Assembly (NCBI GenBank): GCA_021287065.1
Contig: JAJTBE010000221.1
Span: 1 to 49,763, forward strand
DNA length: 49,763 bases
Direction: 5' to 3'
DNA from: Bacillota bacterium
Lineage (GTDB): Bacteria > Vulcanimicrobiota > JAJTBE01
Numbering within the stretch: position 1 is the stretch's first letter; the number at the start of each line of letters is the position of its first letter. Below, piece by piece: positions 26,972 through 34,062 of this stretch. The notes under the pieces were generated by a model that was not told the DNA's origin, made no database searches, and saw nothing but the letters and a program-made list of their open reading frames with translations. A program made the position numbers and the translations under genes.

Positions 26972-27943
26972 TTATGGAGTTTCGAGGGATATTTTGCCCA
27001 GTTTGCCTTCCCTGAACATCTTGAGAATCTGCAGTGAAGCTTTTTCTCCGTCCGGTTCGGAGCCTTTAATGAAGAATCCCCGTTTTGTGGCAAAATCTTC
27101 GATTATTGCCGTTATTGCCTGTTGCAGGTGGGCGGAGCCTGATATTGCATGGATGTCCGGAATTTCATCAATTATCTGTTTGCCCGATCTTGGGGGCTTT
27201 GGTTTTTCCGCTGTTCTCTCTGCTTCTTCTATGAGGTCCTGAAGTTCTTTTCTGTTATAATTTGCAGGGAATACTGCTTCAGGGAACAGATCTCTTTTCG
27301 CAAGATAAGCGAGGAATTTGGATGCTACATATTCTATGGGCAGAATCTCCTGTTTGATGGCTCCTGTAGCCCCTAAAACCCACCCTGTGTCGATGTGATC
27401 CATTCTGGGGGGCATTATACCCGGAGAATCGAGAATCTCGTTGTCGTCGCCGATTTTAAGCCACTGCTTGCCTCTGGTAAGTCCTGGTTTTTTTCCGGTT
27501 TTTACTGAAGCAGTGGGGGAGAGGATATTGATGATGGAAGATTTGCCCGAATTCGGGACTCCCATAATAATAACCCGCATTGTATTGCCGAGAATCTTAT
27601 TCTTTCCGGTCTTTCTGGAAATTTCCCTGAAATGTCTGAGTGCCGCCAGAAGACTTTTTCTGCCGGATCTGCTTTTGCAGGATAATGTGATAACCTGCCG
27701 TCCTTCCTGTTCAAACCTGTGGATCCATTCCTGAGTGATGCCGGCAGAGGCAAGGTCTGATTTGTTGAGGACATAAAGAACCGGCTTTTTGCCGGTAATC
27801 TTTTCAAGGGATGGATTTAAGGATGAAAAGGGGCACCTTGAATCCAATACAAAAATAAACGCCGTAGCGCTTTTGATTTCTTCGGAAATAGCTTCCAGGG
27901 CTTTTTTCATATGCCCCGGATACCATGAAAACTTCTCGCTCAT
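26972..27943 (-). CDS. rbgA: Ribosome biogenesis GTPase RbgA (YlqF)
   Basis: This 323-residue circularly permuted GTPase is needed for late assembly of the 50S subunit. The motif order is permuted as expected: G4 NKSD (about 61), then G1 GVPNSGKSS (about 129-137), then G3 DSPGI (about 172), with WYPGHMKKA at the N-terminus and a C-terminal helical domain for rRNA contact. Its ATG overlaps the stop of the signal peptidase gene in ATGA. It closes the rplS-lepB-lepB-rbgA unit, the same rplS/ylqF/lepB neighbourhood seen in many bacteria. Confidence 0.94.
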   Translation of the reverse strand: MSEKFSWYPGHMKKALEAISEEIKSATAFIFVLDSRCPFSSLNPSLEKITGKKPVLYVLNKSDLASAGITQEWIHRFEQEGRQVITLSCKSRSGRKSLLAALRHFREISRKTGKNKILGNTMRVIIMGVPNSGKSSIINILSPTASVKTGKKPGLTRGKQWLKIGDDNEILDSPGIMPPRMDHIDTGWVLGATGAIKQEILPIEYVASKFLAYLAKRDLFPEAVFPANYNRKELQDLIEEAERTAEKPKPPRSGKQIIDEIPDIHAISGSAHLQQAITAIIEDFATKRGFFIKGSEPDGEKASLQILKMFREGKLGKISLETP

Positions 27944-28569
27944 TTACAGATATTCAACGCTTCCGGAGGCCAGAAAACTAATTCTGCCTTACCTTTAATC
28001 AGTTTTTCGTCAAGTGCTCCCCAGCTTCTGCTGTCTTCGCTGTTGCTGCGGTTGTCGCCCATAACGAAAATTTCGTTTTTGCCCAGTCTTACAGTTTCGA
28101 TGCTCTCATCGGGAAGGGTTTTCATAATGTAGGGTTCGTTCAGTATCCTGCCATTAATAAAGACTTTGCCGTCAATTATGGCAATTTCCTCACCGGGTAG
28201 TCCGATGACTCTTTTGATATAATCCCTCTCCGGATTCCGGGGGCAGCGGAAAACGATGATCTCTCCCCGTCTTGGTTCGTGAAATTTATATGCAAGTAGA
28301 TTGATAACGATCCTGTTGTTTGTTGTGAGGGAAGGATACATAGACTGTCCCTGTACAACAGATATCCTGCCGATAAAATTAATTATCAGCATAGTCAGAA
28401 TAATCACCTGAGCTGCGCAAATAACGATTTCCCTGACAGTTTTAACAAAAGTCTGTTTGCTGATATACTCTTCCGTTGGGTTTATTTCCTGAGAAGAAAT
28501 ATTTTCACCGGTAGTTTCGTTTTCAGATTCAGTTGTTTCTGTGTTGTTTAGTTTTTCATTTTCTTCCAT
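27940..28569 (-). CDS. lepB: Signal peptidase I, paralogue with N-terminal extension
   Basis: This 209-residue membrane serine protease removes signal peptides. The catalytic Ser is S76 in GQSMYPSL and the Lys is K119 in DYIKRVIGLPGE; the later box is VMGDNRSNSEDSR. One membrane helix (about residues 48-68) precedes the catalytic domain. The first 40 residues are a polar, glutamate- and threonine-rich tail not found in the neighbouring paralogue. There is no good Shine-Dalgarno sequence, and the gap to the upstream paralogue is 72 bp. Specialisation for different substrates is inference. Confidence 0.92.
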   Translation of the reverse strand: MEENEKLNNTETTESENETTGENISSQEINPTEEYISKQTFVKTVREIVICAAQVIILTMLIINFIGRISVVQGQSMYPSLTTNNRIVINLLAYKFHEPRRGEIIVFRCPRNPERDYIKRVIGLPGEEIAIIDGKVFINGRILNEPYIMKTLPDESIETVRLGKNEIFVMGDNRSNSEDSRSWGALDEKLIKGKAELVFWPPEALNICK

Positions 28570-28641
28570 AACTCACCATAGGCTGAAACAAAATATCTGA
28601 TCAGTCTGTATCCGAAAAAACGGTTTTATTCTTATTGTCAG

Positions 28642-29253
28642 CTATTTCAGAACTCTGATCCTGTATGGAGGTAGAATAATCAGTTCAGCTTTTCCGATAA
28701 CATTTTTCTCAGGTAAGAAGCCCCATATATGGGAATCTGCGCTGAGAGGTCTGTTATCTCCCATTACAAACAGGTGCCCCGGTGGTACTGTGATAGCAGG
28801 CATATCATAGTCAACCTGATTTTCAACAGTTGGATCTTCTCTGGGCACATCGTTGATAAAGACTTTGTGGTCTTTAATCTCTACCTTTTCACCGCCGAGG
28901 GCAATAACTCTTTTAATGAACTCTTTGCCTTCCGCCTGAGCAGCGGGTGGAGGTGTGAAAACGATTATATCGTTGCGCTGGGGTTTTTTGAATCTGTAAA
29001 CAAATTCGTTGACCAGAATATAATCGTTGACCTTCAGGGTAGGAATCATTGATCCTGATGGAATGTAGAATGTTCTGAAAAGAAAATGGATAATAAACAA
29101 GGCGGCAACGCCTGCAACGACGATAGAGTCCATATATTCCACAAGGACTCTTCTCGTCTTCAGGTTGTTCCGCCATATTTGCGGTTTCAGATAAAATATA
29201 ACCCTGGCGATTGCTACTGCCAGGATTAAATATGTAAGTTGAGTTGCGGTCAC
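28642..29253 (-). CDS. lepB: Signal peptidase I
   Basis: This 203-residue type I signal peptidase starts at GTG 29253, with AAGGAGG about ten bases upstream. Two N-terminal hydrophobic helices (about residues 5-22 and 43-60) are followed by the catalytic Ser S68 in IPSGSMIPTL, the Lys K114 in EFIKRVIALGGE, and the box VMGDNRPLSADSH. It lies 15 bp downstream of rplS. Together with the 209-residue neighbour it forms a tandem pair of divergent paralogues: two helices here, one there. Confidence 0.93.
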   Translation of the reverse strand: MTATQLTYLILAVAIARVIFYLKPQIWRNNLKTRRVLVEYMDSIVVAGVAALFIIHFLFRTFYIPSGSMIPTLKVNDYILVNEFVYRFKKPQRNDIIVFTPPPAAQAEGKEFIKRVIALGGEKVEIKDHKVFINDVPREDPTVENQVDYDMPAITVPPGHLFVMGDNRPLSADSHIWGFLPEKNVIGKAELIILPPYRIRVLK

Positions 29254-29268
29254 CGGTAAACTGCCTCC

Positions 29269-29622
29269 TTAGTTGGAGCGTTTCTCTTTCACTCTGGTAG
29301 CTGCTTTTCCGACTTTGCCTCTGAGGTAATAGAGTTTTGCTCTTCTTACATCACCATATTTGATGACTTTCAGGCTGCCGAGGCGGGGTGAGTGTACGGG
29401 GAATGTTCTTTCGACACCAACACCGTGGCTGGCAATTTTGCGGAGTGTGAACATTTCGTTGCAGCCGCTGCCGCTTTTGGAGATGCAGATTCCTTCGAAT
29501 GCCTGCAGTCTTTCCTTGCCGCCTTCGATAACTTTAATCTGAATTCTGACTGTGTCTCCTACGCTGAAGCTCGGAACATCTTCTTTTAACTGCTGCTGTT
29601 CGATCATCTTAATGAGGTCCAT
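29269..29622 (-). CDS. rplS: Ribosomal protein L19
   Basis: L19 of the 50S subunit, 117 residues, the normal size. Diagnostic segments are [55 protein letters not shown] and [16 protein letters not shown] precedes the ATG. It is the first gene of its operon and has its own promoter at 29751-29779. The usual upstream partners rpsP, rimM and trmD are absent, so the conserved cluster is split here. Confidence 0.97.
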   Translation of the reverse strand: MDLIKMIEQQQLKEDVPSFSVGDTVRIQIKVIEGGKERLQAFEGICISKSGSGCNEMFTLRKIASHGVGVERTFPVHSPRLGSLKVIKYGDVRRAKLYYLRGKVGKAATRVKEKRSN

Positions 29623-29745
29623 TATGTAAGCCCCTTTCTTCTTGTGGCTAATATCTGCCTGTAATTAAAAAAACGCATCTGACTGCGATTCAAGCAAGTA
29701 TTTCAGCGGGTTTCAAACCCTTTAACCATACTGCCCGCAAGAGCA
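29623..29745 (-). promoter_or_regulatory. rplS leader, possibly regulatory
   Basis: The distance from the promoter to the rplS ATG is about 120 nt. Near its 5' end the leader contains complementary arms GCGGG and CCCGC, about 23 bases apart (29707-29739), followed by an A/T-rich segment. Ribosomal protein leaders often bind their own product; whether this one does is untested. Confidence 0.4.
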
Positions 29746-29750
29746 AACCG

Positions 29751-29779
29751 ATTATAGCATGTTTTAAATTGCTTGACAA
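29751..29779 (-). promoter_or_regulatory. Sigma-70 promoter of rplS-lepB-lepB-rbgA
   Basis: Read on the minus strand, TTGTCA (29774-29779) is followed after exactly 17 bases by a perfect TATAAT (29751-29756). This is the clearest promoter in the window. Confidence 0.85.
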
Positions 29780-29804
29780 TATGTCATGAAAAAAACTTTG
29801 CCAA

Positions 29805-29831
29805 ATAAAAAGCGGGGAGTTTCCTCCCCGC
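29805..29831 (-). terminator. Rho-independent terminator of the 278-residue exported-protein gene
   Basis: GCGGGGAG (29812-29819) pairs with CTCCCCGC (29824-29831). On the minus strand the stem is followed by TTTTTATTTGG. It lies just downstream of the gene ending at 29854. Confidence 0.85.
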
Positions 29832-29853
29832 CTGAAAAATCAAATGAACCGGA

Positions 29854-30690
29854 TTACTTTTTCATTCTGCGATCCATATATTTCTTCTTCAGATAATCGA
29901 CTTTGGCCTGTACTTTCTCTACTGCATCAGCAATGAGAGCGTCCTTGTCGTCGACGAGGCTGGTTGAATTGGCTTCATACCAGGCTTTGTCTGTGAATCT
30001 GGGAAGCTGTCCATAGATGTCGATTGAATAAAGTTTCTCCAGATTTTTCTGGTCGGCTACGAGCCAGTCTTTGTGGTTGCAAAGGTGGGCTACTGTGAAG
30101 TCATTGACCAGATATCCGAGCCAGAAGAAGAATCTCTTGTTGATTCCCATTCTGTTGTAATAATATTCACCGATGTCGATTGTGTAATGGACATAGATGT
30201 GGGAGAGGGTTTTGGCGGGATATTTGCCTTCTTCGAGAAGCTGAGCCCAGTATGGGAACTGCTTCTGGATGATGTCTGAGTGGATTACTTTGCCAAGGAG
30301 ACGAAGCTCTTTAATGGCTGCTTTCCGTGCTTTCGGATTGTCATCTGATGTGTGGATGAGATAAATAAGGTTGTTAGCCTTGAGTCCTACCAGGAATGCA
30401 TCTTTTACTGAGTCATCACAGGTTTCCCTCAGGTGGTATACATTCAGAAGGGGATCTCTGTCGGCGTAAACTTCGTAAAGTTTTACGTACCTTTCGTTGT
30501 TTTTGACAATCGCATCATTGGCAGATATGAGAAGAGCGTTGATCATTGTTGCGTGATCACCTTCCCAGAGCCAGTGCAGGAAAGGACTTTCGTCTTCACT
30601 GTTCATGGCAGCGGCCGGCTTTGCTGCTGATACTGCAAAAAGTGTCAGGGTTATGAGCAGAGCTACCGCTATCAGACTATTTCTCTTCAT
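29854..30690 (-). CDS. Exported protein of unknown function
   Basis: The start at 30690 is supported by GGAGGAAA immediately upstream; an upstream extension to 30723 has no site. The 278-residue product has a signal peptide (RNSLIAVALLITLTLFAVSAAKPAAA). The mature part is helical and rich in Tyr, His and Lys, with an HYTIDIGEYYYNRMGIN stretch and a charged C-terminus (KKKYMDRRMKK). No known family is recognised. It appears monocistronic, with terminators on both sides (30729-30742 upstream, 29812-29831 downstream). Confidence 0.78.
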   Translation of the reverse strand: MKRNSLIAVALLITLTLFAVSAAKPAAAMNSEDESPFLHWLWEGDHATMINALLISANDAIVKNNERYVKLYEVYADRDPLLNVYHLRETCDDSVKDAFLVGLKANNLIYLIHTSDDNPKARKAAIKELRLLGKVIHSDIIQKQFPYWAQLLEEGKYPAKTLSHIYVHYTIDIGEYYYNRMGINKRFFFWLGYLVNDFTVAHLCNHKDWLVADQKNLEKLYSIDIYGQLPRFTDKAWYEANSTSLVDDKDALIADAVEKVQAKVDYLKKKYMDRRMKK

Positions 30691-30726
30691 TTCTTTCCTC
30701 CAATCTTTATTTGTATAAACCAAAAA

Positions 30727-30749
30727 TTCTACCAGTCGGTAGTTTTTTT
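30727..30749. terminator. Short terminator hairpin after the FGE-like gene
   Basis: CTACC (30729-30733) pairs with GGTAG (30738-30742). T-runs flank it on both strands (TTTTTTT on plus, AATTTTTG on minus). It lies 39 bp downstream of the gene ending at 30781 on the minus strand. Confidence 0.65.
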
Positions 30750-30780
30750 ACCGCTATTTGATAACAAATATGGTTTTATT

Positions 30781-32712
30781 TCAGTTCGATGATTTTTTTA
30801 TTATTCCTTCAATTTCGATAACACATCTGAAACCGAAATCGCCGTCTGTATCATGCGGTCTTTCCTTATCCCTGTAGCCTGAGCGGCATACCTGCCGGGG
30901 TTGTCCCCAGCCTCCTCCCCGCATGACTTTTTGTGTGCCTGAAGGGGGGCCTGAAGGATTTTCACCGGGGGAAGATTTGTAATATGAAGGATCATACCAG
31001 TCATAGCACCACTCTATGACATTTCCGCCCATATCTGACACTCCGTATGGGGAAATATCCTTTTTAAAAAGTCCCGGTCTGGTGGTTCCCATTCCATCAT
31101 AATAGATATGTCGTTCCGAAAGAAGTTTTTTATCTTTCAGTTCAAAATTGTTGCAAAAATCAGGATTCCATATATTACCCCAGGGGAAGACCCTGCCATC
31201 GCTGCCTCTTGCCGCTTTTTCCCACCGGGCTTCTGTGGGAAGCTTCCCTCCCGCCCATTTGCAGTAAGCTTCCGCATCTTTCCAGGTTACATAAACTACA
31301 GGGTGGTCAGCGTTCTTTTTGCTGAAGTGTTTTTTCCAGCTTCCTTCTGTTTTATACCCTGTTTCATTGACAAAACGATTGAACTGATCGAAAGTAACTT
31401 CGTATTTATAGATGTAGTATGCACTGAGCATTACTTTATGCGGAGGTTTTTCCTCCCAGCCTGCATCTTTATCGGAATCCGATGCTCCCATAGTGAAGCT
31501 TCCATGTGGAATCAGTATTAATTCTGCTCCGTCCTTTTTATTAATGCTTGTTGCCGGCAGATTTGACCTTGATACGGTTTCCGCCGGAGATGGCTTTTCA
31601 ACTGCAGCAGCCGATGGGGAAGGTGAAGATTCCGTTCTGGCAGGTGAGGAGGTTTCGGATACAGGGGAGGGCATAGGCATATCGGTTGTCCATGCACAGC
31701 GAAAACCGATATATGTGTCGTTTCCCCTGGGAAAATTATCATGTCTTTCTATAATGGTGCATCCCGATAATGGGTGGAAATAGCTGCCGCCTCTGATAAC
31801 CCGGTCTTCCCCTGAATCGGGACCTGATGGATTCCGATCCGGCATGGATGTTAAGTAGTTGTCGCTGTACCAGTCAGAGCACCATTCCTGAACATTGCCC
31901 GCCATATCGAATATGCCGAATGGGGAAATATCCTCAGGAAAGGACCCCACTGGCATGGTCCCTGTTTTTCCCATCAATGTGAGAACTTTATCCTTCAGTT
32001 TATCATGAGGGGTCTGCCCATTATTGCAGAATGCAGGGTTTTTATCATCACCCCAGGGAAAAAGTCCGTCTTTTGAGCCTGAAGCTGCCTTCAGCCATTC
32101 AGCTTCCGCAGGAAGTTTAACTCCCGCCCATTTGCAGTAGGCTTGGGCATCATTCCACGAAACCATGACCACTGGATAATCCATGGTTTTTTCATTGGTC
32201 CATCTTTCCCAGTTGCCTTCCGATTTATACCCTGTAACTTTGCAAAACTTTGCAAACTGTGCGTTTGTTACTTCGTATTTGTAAATATAAAAATCACCGA
32301 CATATACATCCCGGCTTACTACCGCTGATTTATCCGATCCTGGATTCTGCCCTTTATCTTCTGTATCGGTTTTAACTTTGTCGTCACCGGAATTATCCTG
32401 ATCGTCCGTATCTTCATCTTCTGTTTTTGAACTGTTTCCTTTGTTTTCGTTGTTTTTGCCCGTGTTGTTTTCTGAATCGGAAACATACCTGTATTTGAAT
32501 GTTCCTGCGGGTACAAGGATCATTTCCGCACCGTCCACAGGATTTTTTATTAATGAAGGAAGGAGGGAAGCTGCAGGTCCGTTGTTTCCGGCTGTTGCAG
32601 TTGAAGTCTGAACCGGAGTTGGTTTACTGCTGCATCCGCTATTTATTATCATGGTGATAAGTGCTATAATTGTAAAAGAAAGGATTGATAATGGAAAAAG
32701 TATTTTTTTCAT
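30781..32712 (-). CDS. Lipoprotein with two FGE-sulfatase (SUMF1-like) domains
   Basis: This 643-residue protein has a lipoprotein signal (lipobox NSGC, modified Cys at 27). A low-complexity acidic stretch (NNTGKNNENKGN, then EDEDTDDQDNSGDDK) lies around residues 80-125. Two formylglycine-generating-enzyme-like domains follow, at about 60-345 and 395-635, each with FYIYKYEVT or YYIYKYEVT, AYCKWAG, LPAEAEW or LPTEARW, FPWG and GFRC. They are joined by a Ser/Pro linker. In genuine FGEs the active site has two cysteines in a C-x4-C arrangement. Here only the second is kept (SGC and QVC); the first is His or Gln. A binding or structural role is therefore more likely than cysteine oxidation. Confidence 0.85.
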   Translation of the reverse strand: MKKILFPLSILSFTIIALITMIINSGCSSKPTPVQTSTATAGNNGPAASLLPSLIKNPVDGAEMILVPAGTFKYRYVSDSENNTGKNNENKGNSSKTEDEDTDDQDNSGDDKVKTDTEDKGQNPGSDKSAVVSRDVYVGDFYIYKYEVTNAQFAKFCKVTGYKSEGNWERWTNEKTMDYPVVMVSWNDAQAYCKWAGVKLPAEAEWLKAASGSKDGLFPWGDDKNPAFCNNGQTPHDKLKDKVLTLMGKTGTMPVGSFPEDISPFGIFDMAGNVQEWCSDWYSDNYLTSMPDRNPSGPDSGEDRVIRGGSYFHPLSGCTIIERHDNFPRGNDTYIGFRCAWTTDMPMPSPVSETSSPARTESSPSPSAAAVEKPSPAETVSRSNLPATSINKKDGAELILIPHGSFTMGASDSDKDAGWEEKPPHKVMLSAYYIYKYEVTFDQFNRFVNETGYKTEGSWKKHFSKKNADHPVVYVTWKDAEAYCKWAGGKLPTEARWEKAARGSDGRVFPWGNIWNPDFCNNFELKDKKLLSERHIYYDGMGTTRPGLFKKDISPYGVSDMGGNVIEWCYDWYDPSYYKSSPGENPSGPPSGTQKVMRGGGWGQPRQVCRSGYRDKERPHDTDGDFGFRCVIEIEGIIKKSSN

Positions 32713-32752
32713 AAGTTTTCCTTTATATTTGTTTTTCAGAGGTCTTGTCAGA

Positions 32753-32780
32753 ATTATAGCATGAGAACCAAACTTATCAA
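32753..32780 (-). promoter_or_regulatory. Promoter of the FGE-like lipoprotein gene
   Basis: On the minus strand TTGATA (32775-32780) is followed after 16 bases by TATAAT (32753-32758), about 40 bp before the ATG. It overlaps the first codons of the divergent deacetylase gene, so the two genes may interfere with each other. Confidence 0.7.
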
Positions 32781-33582
32781 GATTGGGATATTTTTAGGAA
32801 TAATGGCCGGATTGTTCTTTCTGGGCAGATATTTGTTTTTTCTTCATTATCCCGCTCTTGTGCAATATACATATAATAAGGATTATCTGATAGTTCCCCC
32901 TGATGGAGGGCATGCTCTTCCCGGTTCCCCCGATTTTTTCGAAGTGTTGAAAACAGGAGCCTTCGCCTTTAAAAAAGAGGAAGAAAAGCCTAAGGTTGTG
33001 GCGCTGACTTTTGATGATGGACCTTTCCCTCTTTATACCCCCCTTCTTCTTGATGTTTTGAAGCGGCATGGGATTAAAGCTACATTTTTTGTGAACGGAA
33101 TTTATGCCGAGAGATTTCCCCAGATTATCGAAGATATATATCTTGACGGCCACGAAGTGGGGAATCATACATACAGCCATAAGCATATTTCATCACTCTC
33201 CCCTGAGGAGCTGGATGTTGAGCTTGGAAAGACAGAAGCTGCGCTGAAGAAAATAGCAGGCAGGGAAACCAAGCTGATGAGGCCCCCGGGAGGGCAGATA
33301 AGCAAGGACAGCTGCAAACTGGTTGCCGACAGGGGTTACACAATCGTTATGTATTCCATTAATCCCGGGGACTGGTGGCAGAGTGATCCGAACAAACTTT
33401 ATGACTATGTGTTTTCCCACACCCACAGGGAAGGGATAATTCTTCTCCATACTGGCCTTATGCATACGGTTGAACTTATGCCTACACTTATTGATGAATA
33501 TCAGAAACGGGGATACAGGTTTGTTACCATATCCGAGTTGGCGGAGATGGAGGGTATAATTCTTCCTGAGAGGGAAAAATAG
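32761..33582 (+). CDS. Membrane-anchored polysaccharide deacetylase
   Basis: This 273-residue protein has an N-terminal membrane anchor (residues 5-28) and a NodB-type carbohydrate esterase 4 domain. Motif 1 is TFDDGP (D85, D86), motif 2 is HTYSH (metal ligands H136 and H140), motif 3 is RPPGG, and the late motif is IILLHTG. Such enzymes remove acetyl groups from peptidoglycan or exopolysaccharide GlcNAc in the periplasm. No Shine-Dalgarno sequence is evident before the ATG; a second Met at 32803 has AGGA nearby but would cut the anchor in half. Confidence 0.9.
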   Translation: MRTKLIKIGIFLGIMAGLFFLGRYLFFLHYPALVQYTYNKDYLIVPPDGGHALPGSPDFFEVLKTGAFAFKKEEEKPKVVALTFDDGPFPLYTPLLLDVLKRHGIKATFFVNGIYAERFPQIIEDIYLDGHEVGNHTYSHKHISSLSPEELDVELGKTEAALKKIAGRETKLMRPPGGQISKDSCKLVADRGYTIVMYSINPGDWWQSDPNKLYDYVFSHTHREGIILLHTGLMHTVELMPTLIDEYQKRGYRFVTISELAEMEGIILPEREK

Positions 33583-33591
33583 TCAGTTTTA

Positions 33592-34059
33592 TCAGGGTTT
33601 TAGAGTATTATCCTCCGGTTTTGCATCTATAATAATCTGATTAAGCTTCCATTTTTTCTTAGCTTTCACAAGAATAATGCCTATCTGATACTGGCCTTTT
33701 TCCCCATTCAGAAAATATACGGTTTTATACGTATTTCCGGCTTTTATTGTGAGTTCGGGATTTGGTTTGGCAAGGGCTTCCTGTTTTATGTCTTTGAAGC
33801 CTTTGATTTCCTGAAGTTGTGCTTCCCTGCCCGGCGATGTGATTTTTGCCAGTTCTTCCCTGTTGCCTGCCACTATAAGTCTAAGGGCGTTTTCCGCAAC
33901 AACCGCCGGATTTTCCTGCTTTTCAAGAATATTGGAAAGAAGGGTTACCATTGCTGCCGTCAGGAGAATAATAATTATAGCAACAAACACTTTCAAAGCG
34001 TTGCTGCCTTTTCTGCTTTCCGTCTTTGCGGCTGTTTCTGATCCGGATTCTTTGTTCAT
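33592..34059 (-). CDS. Small membrane-anchored protein, NTF2/DUF4878-like
   Basis: This 155-residue protein has a polar cytoplasmic tail, one membrane helix (about residues 23-42) and an extracytoplasmic domain of about 100 residues. The pattern of that domain (VVAENALRLIVAGNREELAKI, then a strand-rich part ending KKKWKLNQIIID) resembles the NTF2-like DUF4878 or lumazine-binding group. The family assignment is tentative. It lies 3 bp after the AddB-like gene and is presumably cotranscribed with it. Confidence 0.68.
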   Translation of the reverse strand: MNKESGSETAAKTESRKGSNALKVFVAIIIILLTAAMVTLLSNILEKQENPAVVAENALRLIVAGNREELAKITSPGREAQLQEIKGFKDIKQEALAKPNPELTIKAGNTYKTVYFLNGEKGQYQIGIILVKAKKKWKLNQIIIDAKPEDNTLKP

Positions 34060-34062
34060 TGT

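Noticed and set aside
29773-29778. TTGACA on the plus strand as a -35 box
   Set aside because: No -10 follows at 16-18 bp. It overlaps the minus-strand -35 box (TTGTCA) of the rplS promoter.
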